Shown one piece after another: positions 47,995-56,125 of a stretch of DNA of 64,000 bases. The first letter of the stretch is position 1. Every line of letters begins with the position of its first letter. Origin of the DNA: Bacteroidales bacterium (lineage in GTDB: Bacteria > Bacteroidota > Bacteroidia > Bacteroidales > Bacteroidaceae). The notes under the pieces are model-generated. The model saw nothing but the letters and a program-made list of their open reading frames with translations. It was not told the origin of the DNA and ran no database searches. The position numbers and the translations under genes were made by a program. Where the stretch lies: the NCBI GenBank assembly GCA_030532685.1, contig JAUNKN010000001.1, forward strand, positions 62,001-126,000. Direction: 5' to 3'.

Positions 47995-48879
47995 ATGCAT
48001 CGCATTCTTCTCTCTCTCCTTTTTTGTATACCTCTCAGTATTTGCGCGCAACTCGACGCCTATCGACAATACATCGAAACTTATAAGGGGATAGCTATCG
48101 AAAACATGCAACGCTATCGCATTCCTGCCAGTATCACCTTGGCCCAAGGCTTGCATGAAAGCGCTGCAGGGCGTTCATACTTAGCTACCGCAGCCAACAA
48201 TCACTTTGGTATCAAAGTGGGTTCAAGTTGGACTGGCCCTTATGTCTTGCGCACGGACGATGCCCCCAACGAGCAATTTCGCAAATACAACTCTCCAGCC
48301 GAGAGTTACCGTGACCATGCTGAATTTCTTTCAAAGCGTAGTCGCTATGCCCAACTCTTTACACTTCCTATTGAGGACTACGCTGCGTGGGCGCGTGGCT
48401 TAAAAGCGGCGGGCTATGCTACCAATCCACGTTACGCCGAAATTCTCATCAACACGATTGAGCGCTACAATTTACAGCAGTACGATCGTCCTTCTCAACA
48501 GCGCATCGCTCATCAACGAGAGGCCGCAGCGACAGGACGTAGCTTGTATCTCTGCAACGACTTGGTCTACCTCATTGCACGACGTGGGGATAGCTTCGAA
48601 AGTATTGCCAACGACCTTGGCATGAATCCCAAACGACTTCGTAAATTCAATGAGGTAGATCAGCTCTATTCTCTTTCGGAAGGAGATGTTGTGTATTTGG
48701 CCAAAAAGAAACGTCGCGTGGCACGTCCCATTCGCCATACCTACCATCTTGTACAGGTCGGAGAATCAATGTATAGCATCGCGCAGCGATATGGCATTCG
48801 TCTCGATCGACTGTATCGTTGGAATCGTTTGAAAGCCGACTATAGCGCCACAGCAGGCGACAAGCTTCTGCTGAAATAA
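47995..48879 (+). CDS. exported glucosaminidase with LysM repeats
   Basis: A 294-residue peptidoglycan hydrolase. Signal peptide MHRILLSLLFCIPLSICAQ, then a GH73/FlgJ-like domain (IPASITLAQGLHESAAGRSYLATAANNHFGIK with the catalytic Glu) reaching about residue 165, and two LysM domains (VYLIARRGDSFESIANDLGMNPKRLRKFNEV and YHLVQVGESMYSIAQRYGIRLDRLYRWNRL) that bind glycan chains. It should cut the GlcNAc-beta-1,4-MurNAc backbone at the envelope. The longer frame (to 47875) overlaps the dnaG start and is rejected because the signal peptide begins at 47995. Followed by rnpB. Confidence 0.94.
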   Translation: MHRILLSLLFCIPLSICAQLDAYRQYIETYKGIAIENMQRYRIPASITLAQGLHESAAGRSYLATAANNHFGIKVGSSWTGPYVLRTDDAPNEQFRKYNSPAESYRDHAEFLSKRSRYAQLFTLPIEDYAAWARGLKAAGYATNPRYAEILINTIERYNLQQYDRPSQQRIAHQREAAATGRSLYLCNDLVYLIARRGDSFESIANDLGMNPKRLRKFNEVDQLYSLSEGDVVYLAKKKRRVARPIRHTYHLVQVGESMYSIAQRYGIRLDRLYRWNRLKADYSATAGDKLLLK

Positions 48880-48912
48880 GAATGACTACTCGCACGTTTC
48901 ATCAAAAAAATG

Positions 48913-48920
48913 TACCTTTG
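48913..48920 (+). promoter_or_regulatory. -7 element for rnpB
   Basis: TACCTTTG immediately before the RNase P RNA, well placed to start transcription near 48925. No good -33 element. Confidence 0.55.
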
Positions 48921-48925
48921 CATCC

Positions 48926-49346
48926 AAGAAGGCGTGCAGGCGGACAGCTTGTCGCTCGCTCCATCGATGGAGCGAGAGGAAAGTCCGGGCAGCACAGAGC
49001 ACTCCGCTTCTTAATGGGAAGTGGCTCGTGAGGGTCAATCAGTGTAGAAGAAAATAACCGCCCCCTATCGTTCTCCTTTAGGAGGACGTGCGACGGGTAA
49101 GGGTGAGAAGGTGAGGTAAGAGCTCACCAGCCGAGCGGTGACGTTTCGGGCTGTGCACATCGGAGGCTGAAAGTTCATGTATACCGACACCAACAGGGCG
49201 GCTCGTCCGAGAGTTTCGGCTCGTGTCGGAGGGTAGAACGATAGAGTGTGGCGGCAACGTCACTCCCAGATAAATGACAAGCGCCGAGAAAGCGAAAGCT
49301 CTATCGGTACAGAACCCGGCTCATCGGCTGCCTGCGCCCTTCTTCT
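48926..49346 (+). ncRNA. rnpB: RNase P RNA
   Basis: Catalytic RNA that matures tRNA 5' ends. The universal core GAGGAAAGTCCGGGC is at 48976-48990 and the paired 3' conserved ACAGAACCCGGCT at about 49310-49322. The ends pair as the P1 helix: GAAGGCG-TGCAGGC at the 5' end with GCCTGC-GCCCTTC at the 3' end. Length of about 420 bases fits Bacteroidetes RNase P RNA. Exact ends are estimated from P1. A strong terminator hairpin lies 30 bases downstream. Confidence 0.93.
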
Positions 49347-49375
49347 TTTGGTTACCCCTTTTTCACTCATATATC

Positions 49376-49427
49376 AATAATCATCGCTGCATCAAGAATA
49401 AGGCATCTTGTTGCAGCGATGATTATT
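49376..49427 (+). terminator. rnpB terminator
   Basis: 22-base arms (49376-49397 with 49406-49427), one mismatch, including ATCATCGCTGCA / TGCAGCGATGAT, loop of 8; the downstream arm ends in GATTATTTG. Confidence 0.82.
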
Positions 49428-49668
49428 TGTGTGATTAGATTTTATTCTGCATTCAATAGATTGGACTTAAGCCATAAAAGAATGATTACCAATCATAAAA
49501 CTATGGTATACTTAATTTAAGAGTAAAAACTATGTTCTTCCTACTTCTCACTTTCAGCTATGAGGTCTACCTCACCTTTTGTAGAGTTTAAAGGGAAAAC
49601 AAGACGAGAAAACGAAGTACTTTGCCCAAATTGAGGGGCATAGTAAGTCGCCTATCAACAAAAAGGAG
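49428..49668. other. intergenic stretch without gene
   Basis: AT-rich spacer between rnpB and the thioredoxin-like gene. No supported ORF, RNA or full promoter was seen. Confidence 0.5.
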
Positions 49669-49676
49669 TATATTTG
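49669..49676 (+). promoter_or_regulatory. -7 element for the thioredoxin/Mla operon
   Basis: TATATTTG matches TAnnTTTG, 91 bases before the ATG. The -33 position has no clear match. Confidence 0.45.
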
Positions 49677-49767
49677 CACTCAGAAGGAGGTATCGATAGC
49701 TCAAGCTTAGAGAAAACCGACCTTCTTTTTATTTGCAAACCAACTTAGAACTATCATCAGTAAGATT

Positions 49768-50346
49768 ATGAAAAAGTCTATTCTTTGTTTCGCTCTTCTT
49801 CTGACGACAATGGCCACAAGTTGCGCCAAAAAGTCCGCAGATAGCCCTGTTAATTCTCCTGCCGACATGGCAGCTACAGAGTCTGTTGCCAATGAGCAAA
49901 CCGTTGCAGTAGCTCCTAATGTGCACCAAATCCCGACGAACATCAGTGGTAAAGATGCACTTGAGAAAATTAAAGCAGAACATAAGGGCAAGGTCGTTTT
50001 GATTGACTTTTGGGCCACTTGGTGTCCCCCTTGTATCGCGGCCATGCAAACCATCAAAGAGATTAAGCCTGCGCTTAAAGAGAAAGGGGCAGTGTTTGTT
50101 TACATCACTGGTGAAACTTCTCCCGAAGAAGACTACACCCAAATCGTACCTACTATTGATGGGGAGCACTATCGTCTTACGGACAAGCAGTGGGCCGAAA
50201 TTGGCACATTGTTAGGTATGCGAGGTATTCCCGCCTTCATGCTGATTGGAAAAGATGGCAACGTTGCTTACAGCAATACGACGGAAGGAGGATATCCTGG
50301 CAATGAACTGATTAAAAATCAGATTGAAGTAGCTCTCACTAAATAA
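49768..50346 (+). CDS. TlpA/ResA-like thioredoxin lipoprotein
   Basis: A 192-residue exported thiol-disulfide protein. Lipoprotein signal MKKSILCFALLLTTMATSC (Cys19), a low-complexity linker, then a thioredoxin fold with active site WATWCPPCIAAM (about residues 90-100) and the cis-Pro loop GMRGIPAFMLI. Probably a reductant for envelope proteins. Three bases from mlaE, so one operon with it. Confidence 0.93.
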   Translation: MKKSILCFALLLTTMATSCAKKSADSPVNSPADMAATESVANEQTVAVAPNVHQIPTNISGKDALEKIKAEHKGKVVLIDFWATWCPPCIAAMQTIKEIKPALKEKGAVFVYITGETSPEEDYTQIVPTIDGEHYRLTDKQWAEIGTLLGMRGIPAFMLIGKDGNVAYSNTTEGGYPGNELIKNQIEVALTK

Positions 50347-50349
50347 GAA

Positions 50350-51096
50350 ATGTTTATTCTTTCCCGTTTAGAAGCTTTGGGGCAATATCTTGTCCTAATG
50401 GGACGCACCTTTTCACGCCCAGAGCGTTTTCGAATGTTTTGGAAGCAGTATGTCAAAGAATTAGTGAAACTTGGGGTCGACTCCATTGGCTTGATATTGC
50501 TCATCAGCTTTTTCATCGGTGCTGTTATTTGCATCCAAATCAAACTAAATATCGAGAGTGCTTGGATGCCTAAGTGGGTGAGTGGCTATGTGACTCGTGA
50601 AATTATGCTCCTAGAGTTCTCCTCTGCCATAATGTGTCTCATTTTGGCGGGAAAAGTTGGGTCCAACATTGCTTCAGAAATAGGTACGATGCGCATCACT
50701 CAACAGATTGATGCATTGGAGATTATGGGATTAAATTCGGCTTCTTATCTCATCTTACCCAAGATTGCAGGCATGCTCACGATGATTCCTCTTTTGGTGG
50801 TGTTCTCAACAACCAGTGGTATCATTGGGGCTTATGCGACAGCTTATATCGGCCATATTCTCACCCCCGCCCATCTTACCGAAGGCATACAGTACGACTT
50901 TACCCCTTGGTACTTCTGGATGGGTGTGGTGAAAAGTATATTTTTTGCCTTTATCATTTCGAGCGTTTCGGCCTACTATGGATATCGTGTAGAAGGGGGA
51001 AGTGTCGAAGTCGGTAAGGCCTCTACGAATGCTGTGGTAACCTCCTCGATGCTCATTCTCTTTTCTGACCTCTTTCTCACCCAACTGCTTTCTTAA
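50350..51096 (+). CDS. MlaE-family ABC permease
   Basis: A 248-residue inner-membrane permease of phospholipid transport between the membranes. Family core: VDSIGLILLISFFIGAVICIQIKLN, then the conserved ILAGKVGSNIASEIGTMRITQQIDALEIMGLNSASYLILPKIAGM, and a periplasmic loop with ATAYIGH. Five to six spans. It pairs with the next gene (MlaF-type ATPase). The substrate-binding MCE protein MlaD is not in the window. Confidence 0.92.
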   Translation: MFILSRLEALGQYLVLMGRTFSRPERFRMFWKQYVKELVKLGVDSIGLILLISFFIGAVICIQIKLNIESAWMPKWVSGYVTREIMLLEFSSAIMCLILAGKVGSNIASEIGTMRITQQIDALEIMGLNSASYLILPKIAGMLTMIPLLVVFSTTSGIIGAYATAYIGHILTPAHLTEGIQYDFTPWYFWMGVVKSIFFAFIISSVSAYYGYRVEGGSVEVGKASTNAVVTSSMLILFSDLFLTQLLS

Positions 51097-51101
51097 TTCG
51101 T

Positions 51102-51857
51102 ATGATACAAATAGAAAACCTTCATAAATCTTTTGAGGACAAAAAGGTGCTTCGTGGTATCAATACGACTTTTGAAGCAGGCAAGACCAATTTGATTATT
51201 GGTCAATCTGGTTCAGGTAAAACCGTATTGATGAAATGTATTGTCGGTCTGTTTGAACCCACCTCGGGAAGCATCCGATATCATGGTCGCGACTTCGTTA
51301 CGATGAGTAAGCGCGAAAAAGTGTTGCTGAGACGCGAAATGGGGATGATTTTTCAGAATGCAGCCCTGTTCGATAGCCTTTCGGTCATGGAAAATGTCAT
51401 GTTTCCACTTGATATGTTCTCTGATGAAAGCTACAAAGAAAGGAGAAGGAGAGCACAATTTTGTTTGGAACGCGTGAATCTCGGTGATGCAGGCGAAAAG
51501 TTCCCAGGAGAAATTTCTGGAGGCATGCAAAAGCGTGTTGCCATAGCTCGCGCCATAGCCCTTAACCCCAAATATCTTTTTTGTGACGAGCCCAATTCTG
51601 GGCTGGACCCAAAGACCTCTCTCGTGATTGACGATTTGATAGCTTCCATCACCCAAGAGTTTGGTACGACTACCATTATCAATACGCACGATATGAACTC
51701 CGTGATGGGCATCGGGCAACATATCGTTTACATCTACGAGGGACAAAACGAATGGGAAGGTACAAAAGATGAAGTGATGACATCGCATAACGAGCGTCTC
51801 AATAGTTTTATCTTTGCCTCCGATTTGTTCCGAAAAGTAAAAGATGCCAATAGTTAA
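51102..51857 (+). CDS. MlaF-family ABC ATPase
   Basis: A 251-residue ATPase driving lipid transport with MlaE. Walker A GQSGSGKTVLMK, Q-loop GMIFQNAALFDSLSV, signature ISGGMQKRVAIARAIAL, Walker B FCDEPNSGLDPKTS, and INTHDMNSVMGIG. The Mla-type motif DEPNSGLDP separates it from other ABC ATPases. 5 bases after mlaE and 6 before the following small gene. Confidence 0.94.
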   Translation: MIQIENLHKSFEDKKVLRGINTTFEAGKTNLIIGQSGSGKTVLMKCIVGLFEPTSGSIRYHGRDFVTMSKREKVLLRREMGMIFQNAALFDSLSVMENVMFPLDMFSDESYKERRRRAQFCLERVNLGDAGEKFPGEISGGMQKRVAIARAIALNPKYLFCDEPNSGLDPKTSLVIDDLIASITQEFGTTTIINTHDMNSVMGIGQHIVYIYEGQNEWEGTKDEVMTSHNERLNSFIFASDLFRKVKDANS

Positions 51858-51863
51858 TCGACT

Positions 51864-52190
51864 ATGTTTTCTTCCACACTTTCTGCGATTGAACGTTTTT
51901 TTCTCATTGCTCCTTTGGGGGTTCTTCCGCTGTTGACTTCGACTGCCCGTTTGGATTTGCTTGATCTTCACAAAGCGCAACAAAAAGCAGTTGTGGGCAA
52001 CCGTTGGGGGGGAGAAAGCACTCTTTTGCACCTCGAAGCCGATTCTCTTCTTTTGCAATCTTCTTCCTCGAGCACTTGGGGGCTACGAGTCCTTCCAGAT
52101 TCCAATTTGCGCGTGACCTACACTGTCCTTTCTCCCGATACTCTCATTTCGGTTCAACACTTCAATAAAAACTGGCAACTCAAACGCTGA
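51864..52190 (+). CDS. small hypothetical protein, possibly DUF3256-like
   Basis: A 108-residue protein 6 bases after mlaF, so part of the same transcript. It starts MFSSTLSAIERFFLIAPLG, has a polar/beta-rich body with NRWGGESTLLHLEADSLLLQ and ends abruptly at FNKNWQLKR. The APLxVLPLL...RLDLLDL...NRWGGxS pattern recalls the N-terminal half of the Bacteroidales DUF3256 family, from memory and not verified; those proteins are about twice as long. It could be a short member or a truncated one. Function unknown. Confidence 0.6.
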   Translation: MFSSTLSAIERFFLIAPLGVLPLLTSTARLDLLDLHKAQQKAVVGNRWGGESTLLHLEADSLLLQSSSSSTWGLRVLPDSNLRVTYTVLSPDTLISVQHFNKNWQLKR

Positions 52191-52234
52191 CCATCTGAAG
52201 GCCTGTTTCGAGCTGAAACTTGAAAACCATTCAT

Positions 52235-52301
52235 CCGCGCTGCGAGTTAGAAAATTCTACGTGGGACGTAGGAATTTCTAGCTCGCAGCGCGGATTTTTT
52301 T
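52235..52301 (+). terminator. terminator of the thioredoxin/Mla operon
   Basis: The copy E hairpin has an outer perfect 12-bp GC-rich stem extended by the repeat palindrome, followed by A and T7. A textbook rho-independent structure, 45 bases after the last stop. Confidence 0.85.
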
Positions 52302-52323
52302 CTTCCCACGTAGAAAATCTCAG
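52235..52323. repeat. CCCACGTAG palindromic repeat, copy E (in a terminator)
   Basis: A long hairpin: CCGCGCTGCGAG (52235-52246) with CTCGCAGCGCGG (52282-52293), its inner part being the repeat TAGAAAATTCTACGT / ACGTAGGAATTTCTA around GGG, followed by a run of seven T (52295-52301) and then a further CTTCCCACGTAGAAAATCT unit. It sits after the Mla operon and looks like its terminator. Confidence 0.86.
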
Positions 52324-52374
52324 GAGGCTCAATCTTTTTTGAACATTGCTTCCCTTTACATAGGCCAGCTTTGG

Positions 52375-52406
52375 CTTGCCCCTTTCGCATTCTTTGTGTA
52401 CTTTTG
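52375..52406 (+). promoter_or_regulatory. rluD promoter (CTTG-N20-TACTTTTG)
   Basis: CTTG (3 of 4) at 52375-52378, 20 bases, TACTTTTG at 52399-52406, 41 bases before the ATG. Confidence 0.68.
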
Positions 52407-52447
52407 CAGTCGAAGATAAACATCTACTCTCAACTCTTTTTCAATCT

Positions 52448-53359
52448 ATGCACAATCCACGCAAATCTAAATATACCACATTCACCGTGAGCGAGCCCAT
52501 GGAGCTGTTACCGTTCGTGATGAAAAAACTCGACGGCATCAGTCGGTCCAAGGCCAAAGCAATTCTCTCAGGAGGTGGCGTGCGCGTGGATAGAAAGAAT
52601 GTGACACAGCACGACTTGCAACTAACTGCTGGCCAGCGCGTTGAAATCTCGAAACGTAAGCCTCGCGTAGAGTTCCAGAGCAAGTTTCTCAAAATGGTCT
52701 ACGAAGATACCTCTATCATCGTGATTGAGAAGAACGTGGGTATTCTTTCGATGGCAGCCACAGGAGGTCAGTTTTGTGTGAAAACCATACTTGACGATTA
52801 TTTCCGAAAGACTCGCCAACCTGTGACGGCTCACGTTGTGCATCGTCTCGACAGAGATACGAGCGGACTGCTCGTTTATGCCAAAACCATCGAAGCCGAA
52901 CAGATTCTTGAACACAACTGGCAGAACATCGTCACCGACCGTCGTTACGTCGCACTCGTATCGGGCTGCATGAGCGAAAAGCAGGGAAGTATAGAGAGTT
53001 GGCTCAAAGAGAACAAAGCCTATAAGACTTGCTCTTCTCCCGTCGACAATGGCGGGAAGTATGCGCTCACCCACTTCCGTACGCATCGAACTTCCGAAGC
53101 CTATAGTCTTGTCGAATTGAAATTGGCTACTGGGCGTAAAAATCAAATACGCGTACATCTGCAAGATATAGGACATCCTGTGTGTGGAGACATCAAATAT
53201 GGCAATGGCGATGATCCCGTTGGGCGTCTTTGCCTACATGCTTATCGCTTAGACTTCTATCACCCCATCACAGGCGAGCATCTTCACTTTGAAACTCCTA
53301 CGCCTAAGGCCTTCTTATCGGTGTTTAAGGAAAAGAACACCTCGGCTCTCAACTCTTAA
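52448..53359 (+). CDS. rluD: RluA/RluD-family pseudouridine synthase
   Basis: Isomerises uridines in 23S rRNA (or tRNA for some family members). The 303-residue protein has an N-terminal S4 RNA-binding domain (ISRSKAKAILSGGGVRVDRKN) and the catalytic domain with Asp in HRLDRDTSGLLVYAKT (about residue 137) and the GRKNQIRVHLQDIGHPV motif. The longest frame (52376) begins within the promoter; the ATG at 52448 is used. RluD versus RluA/C site choice cannot be told by eye. Head of an operon with the aminotransferase and LolC/E genes. Confidence 0.88.
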   Translation: MHNPRKSKYTTFTVSEPMELLPFVMKKLDGISRSKAKAILSGGGVRVDRKNVTQHDLQLTAGQRVEISKRKPRVEFQSKFLKMVYEDTSIIVIEKNVGILSMAATGGQFCVKTILDDYFRKTRQPVTAHVVHRLDRDTSGLLVYAKTIEAEQILEHNWQNIVTDRRYVALVSGCMSEKQGSIESWLKENKAYKTCSSPVDNGGKYALTHFRTHRTSEAYSLVELKLATGRKNQIRVHLQDIGHPVCGDIKYGNGDDPVGRLCLHAYRLDFYHPITGEHLHFETPTPKAFLSVFKEKNTSALNS

Positions 53360-53370
53360 AATCGACAGCA

Positions 53371-54576
53371 ATGCCACATATTTCTGCACGCGCCATCGAA
53401 ATGCCTCAGTCGCCCATACGCAAGCTTGCCCCTTTAGCAAGCGCAGCTAAGGAGCGTGGAGTGAAAGTCTATCAGCTCAACATTGGGCAGCCTGATTTGT
53501 CTACTCCTCGAGAGGGATTGGATGCTCTGCGAAAGATTGACCGTAAAATACTCGAATACTCTCCCTCTCAGGGTTTTAAGCGTTATCGTGAGAAGTTAGT
53601 GAAGTATTATGCCAGTTACGACATCCACCTCACTGCCGACGACATTATTATCACATCGGGCGGTAGCGAAGCTGTGCTCTTTGCCTTTCTTTCCTGTCTG
53701 AACCCTGGAGATGAGATTATTGTGCCCGAACCTGCTTATGCCAACTACATGGCTTTTGCCATATCGGCAGGAGCAAAGATACGTACCATACCTACGACTA
53801 TTGAAGATGGGTTTGCTCTCCCCCCCGTGGAACAATTTGAGGCACTGATCAACGAAAATACTCGTGCCATCCTCATTTGTAACCCCAACAATCCCACAGG
53901 CTATTTGTACACGCGTCGCGAAATGAATCAGATTCGCGATTTGGTAAAGAAATACGACCTTTACCTCTTTTCCGACGAGGTTTATCGAGAATTTATCTAT
54001 ACGGGGTCGCCTTATATCTCAGCTTGCCACTTAGAAGGTATTGAGCAGAATGTCGTACTCATAGATAGCGTGTCTAAACGCTATTCAGAATGTGGCATTC
54101 GCGTAGGAGCACTCATCACGAAGAATGAGGAAGTGCGCAATGCGGTGATGAAGTTTTGTCAAGCTCGTCTCTCCCCTCCCCTCTTGGGGCAACTCGTGGC
54201 CGAAGCAAGTATTGAGACCTCACAGGAATATATGCGTGAGATGTACGATGAGTATGTGGAACGCCGCAATTGCTTGATAGATGGATTAAATCGTATTCCT
54301 GGGGTGTATAGCCCCATTCCCATGGGAGCATTTTATACTATGGCCAAACTACCTGTCGACGATGCCGAGGAGTTTTGCGCTTGGTGCTTGCGCGACTTTG
54401 AGTGCGAGGGAGAAACCATTATGATGGCTCCCGCGGCAGGCTTCTATACGACTCCTGGAGCAGGAAAGGACGAAGTACGCATCGCCTATGTTCTTAAAAA
54501 AGAAGACCTGACCCGTGCACTCTTCCTCTTGAAAAAAGCCCTTGAAGCCTATCCCGGACGCACCATTACACAATAA
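53371..54576 (+). CDS. class I/II PLP aminotransferase (aspartate-type)
   Basis: A 401-residue fold-type I aminotransferase. PLP-binding Lys in SVSKRYSECGIRVG (about residue 235), Asn/Asp contact motifs NPNNPTGYLYT and FSDEVYREF, and C-terminal Arg in VRIAYVLKKEDL. The N-terminal SPIRKLAPLA and LNIGQPDLSTP follow the aspartate/aromatic type. SKRYSxCG replaces the common SKxxxxxGxR spacing slightly. Substrate not predicted. 11 bases after rluD and 3 before the permease gene. Confidence 0.91.
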   Translation: MPHISARAIEMPQSPIRKLAPLASAAKERGVKVYQLNIGQPDLSTPREGLDALRKIDRKILEYSPSQGFKRYREKLVKYYASYDIHLTADDIIITSGGSEAVLFAFLSCLNPGDEIIVPEPAYANYMAFAISAGAKIRTIPTTIEDGFALPPVEQFEALINENTRAILICNPNNPTGYLYTRREMNQIRDLVKKYDLYLFSDEVYREFIYTGSPYISACHLEGIEQNVVLIDSVSKRYSECGIRVGALITKNEEVRNAVMKFCQARLSPPLLGQLVAEASIETSQEYMREMYDEYVERRNCLIDGLNRIPGVYSPIPMGAFYTMAKLPVDDAEEFCAWCLRDFECEGETIMMAPAAGFYTTPGAGKDEVRIAYVLKKEDLTRALFLLKKALEAYPGRTITQ

Positions 54577-54579
54577 AGT

Positions 54580-55827
54580 ATGAGATTTTCGTTCTTCATG
54601 GCTCGCCGCTTCTTTCAAAATATTGGCAATAACAAGCAACGAGCCTCCAATCCCACCATAACCATCGCAACCATTGGAGTGGCCGTAGGGCTTGCTGTGA
54701 TGATTGTTTCGGTGAGTGTGATTCTGGGATTCAAGCAGGAAATTACGAAAAAAGTGAGCGGTTTTGGAAGTCACATTGAAGTCATGGACGTACGCTCAAT
54801 CTCTGCTCCCGATGTTTTTCCCATTCAAGCCGATAGCTTCTTCTTACAAAGCTTACAAAAACTCCCAACGGTGAGAAGCGTAGATGTAGTGGCACAAAAA
54901 ATGGGCGTCCTCAAGACAAAAAACGACTTTGAAAGCATCACGATAAAGGGAATAGGACAGGCTTACGACACGACTTTCCTCGCAAGTACTCTGTTGGAAG
55001 GACGTCTTCCTCAATTTGGAGAAGATAATGGCAATGAGATTTTAATTTCCCGTAGTCATGCCGACAATTTGAGATTGAAGGTAGGCGATCGCATCTTTGC
55101 TTATTTCTTTGAAGAGAGCATTAAGACTCGTCGGTTCACGGTAGTTGGGGTTTACCAAAGTAATATGTCTGTATTTGATAAGCATATTATCTTTGCTCCT
55201 CTTAGTACTGTGAAAAAGCTAAATCTGTGGGGCGATGCGCGTGCTTCTGTGATTGAGATGCGATTGCATGATTTGTCGCAAATAGAAGAGACTTTGCCCA
55301 TGGTGCAGCGTATTTGTGCTCTCCAAAATCCGGTGATCGACGATGAAGCTCGCCAGCCGTTGAGTATCAAACAGCATTTTGCACAGATTTTTGCATGGCT
55401 CGACTTGCTCGACTTTAACATGCTGATTATTTTAGGCTTGATGATAACAGTTTCGGGCTTCACGATGGTGAGCGGACTGTTCATTCTCATTTTGGAGCGC
55501 ACTCAAACGATTGGCGTCCTCAAGGCCCTTGGAGCAAGCAACGGACGTATCCGTCAAATCTTCCTGAACTTTGCTGCGCTCATCACGATTCGGGGCTTGC
55601 TCATAGGCGATGGTTTGGCGGTATTGTTGTTACTGATACAACAGCAGTGGGGCTTGATTCATCTTGATGCTTCTACCTATTATGTAGAAACAGTTCCCGT
55701 AGTGTTGCATTGGCCCAGCATTGTACTTATCAATACTATAACTTTAGCGCTGACTACCCTTGCTTTAGTTTTGCCCAGTTTTATGATTTCTCGTATTCAG
55801 CCAGCGAAGGCCATTCGCTTTGAATAG
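54580..55827 (+). CDS. LolC/LolE-like ABC permease
   Basis: A 415-residue FtsX-fold permease: N-terminal span (TIATIGVAVGLAVMIVSVSVILGF), a periplasmic domain, then three spans (LIILGLMITVSGFTMVSGLFILILERTQTIGVLKALGASNG entry motif). This layout is that of the lipoprotein-releasing LolC/E proteins, which lift outer-membrane lipoproteins. The matching LolD ATPase is not adjacent; the 31148 ATPase belongs to a different operon. Third gene of the rluD operon, ending at a terminator. Confidence 0.88.
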   Translation: MRFSFFMARRFFQNIGNNKQRASNPTITIATIGVAVGLAVMIVSVSVILGFKQEITKKVSGFGSHIEVMDVRSISAPDVFPIQADSFFLQSLQKLPTVRSVDVVAQKMGVLKTKNDFESITIKGIGQAYDTTFLASTLLEGRLPQFGEDNGNEILISRSHADNLRLKVGDRIFAYFFEESIKTRRFTVVGVYQSNMSVFDKHIIFAPLSTVKKLNLWGDARASVIEMRLHDLSQIEETLPMVQRICALQNPVIDDEARQPLSIKQHFAQIFAWLDLLDFNMLIILGLMITVSGFTMVSGLFILILERTQTIGVLKALGASNGRIRQIFLNFAALITIRGLLIGDGLAVLLLLIQQQWGLIHLDASTYYVETVPVVLHWPSIVLINTITLALTTLALVLPSFMISRIQPAKAIRFE

Positions 55828-55840
55828 TATAAAAAGTAGG

Positions 55841-55872
55841 GCCTGCACGAAAACAATGTTTTTCGTGCAGGC
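55841..55872 (+). terminator. terminator after the LolC/E-like gene
   Basis: GCCTGCACGAAAA pairs perfectly with TTTTCGTGCAGGC (13 bp), loop of 6, followed by TTTATATTT. 13 bases after the stop. Confidence 0.88.
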
Positions 55873-56047
55873 TTTATATTTGTAGCTTTCTCGACGAAGC
55901 ACCGTGAAAGGTCTATAGATGCCCACTGACTTTTGCTGTTTTTCTTTTGAAAGAGGACTTTTCATCGCGACACCTCTCTTTTCTACTTATTTTTGAGCAA
56001 GTCTCTCTTATTTTCTTACTCTTTTCTTGCAATTTGGAGTTGAAGAT

Positions 56048-56079
56048 ATTGTCTATCTCATGGGTTTGTGCTACATTTG
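56048..56079 (+). promoter_or_regulatory. sugar transporter promoter (ATTG-N20-TACATTTG)
   Basis: ATTG at 56048-56051, 20 bases, TACATTTG at 56072-56079, 46 bases before the ATG. Confidence 0.65.
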
Positions 56080-56125
56080 CATAGCAATTAAGCATTCACT
56101 TGTATACCACTTAAATCTAAACTCC

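Noticed and set aside
49347..49767. tRNA or second small RNA next to rnpB
   Set aside because: No cloverleaf or conserved T-loop sequence was seen; apart from the rnpB terminator and one -7 box the stretch is featureless.
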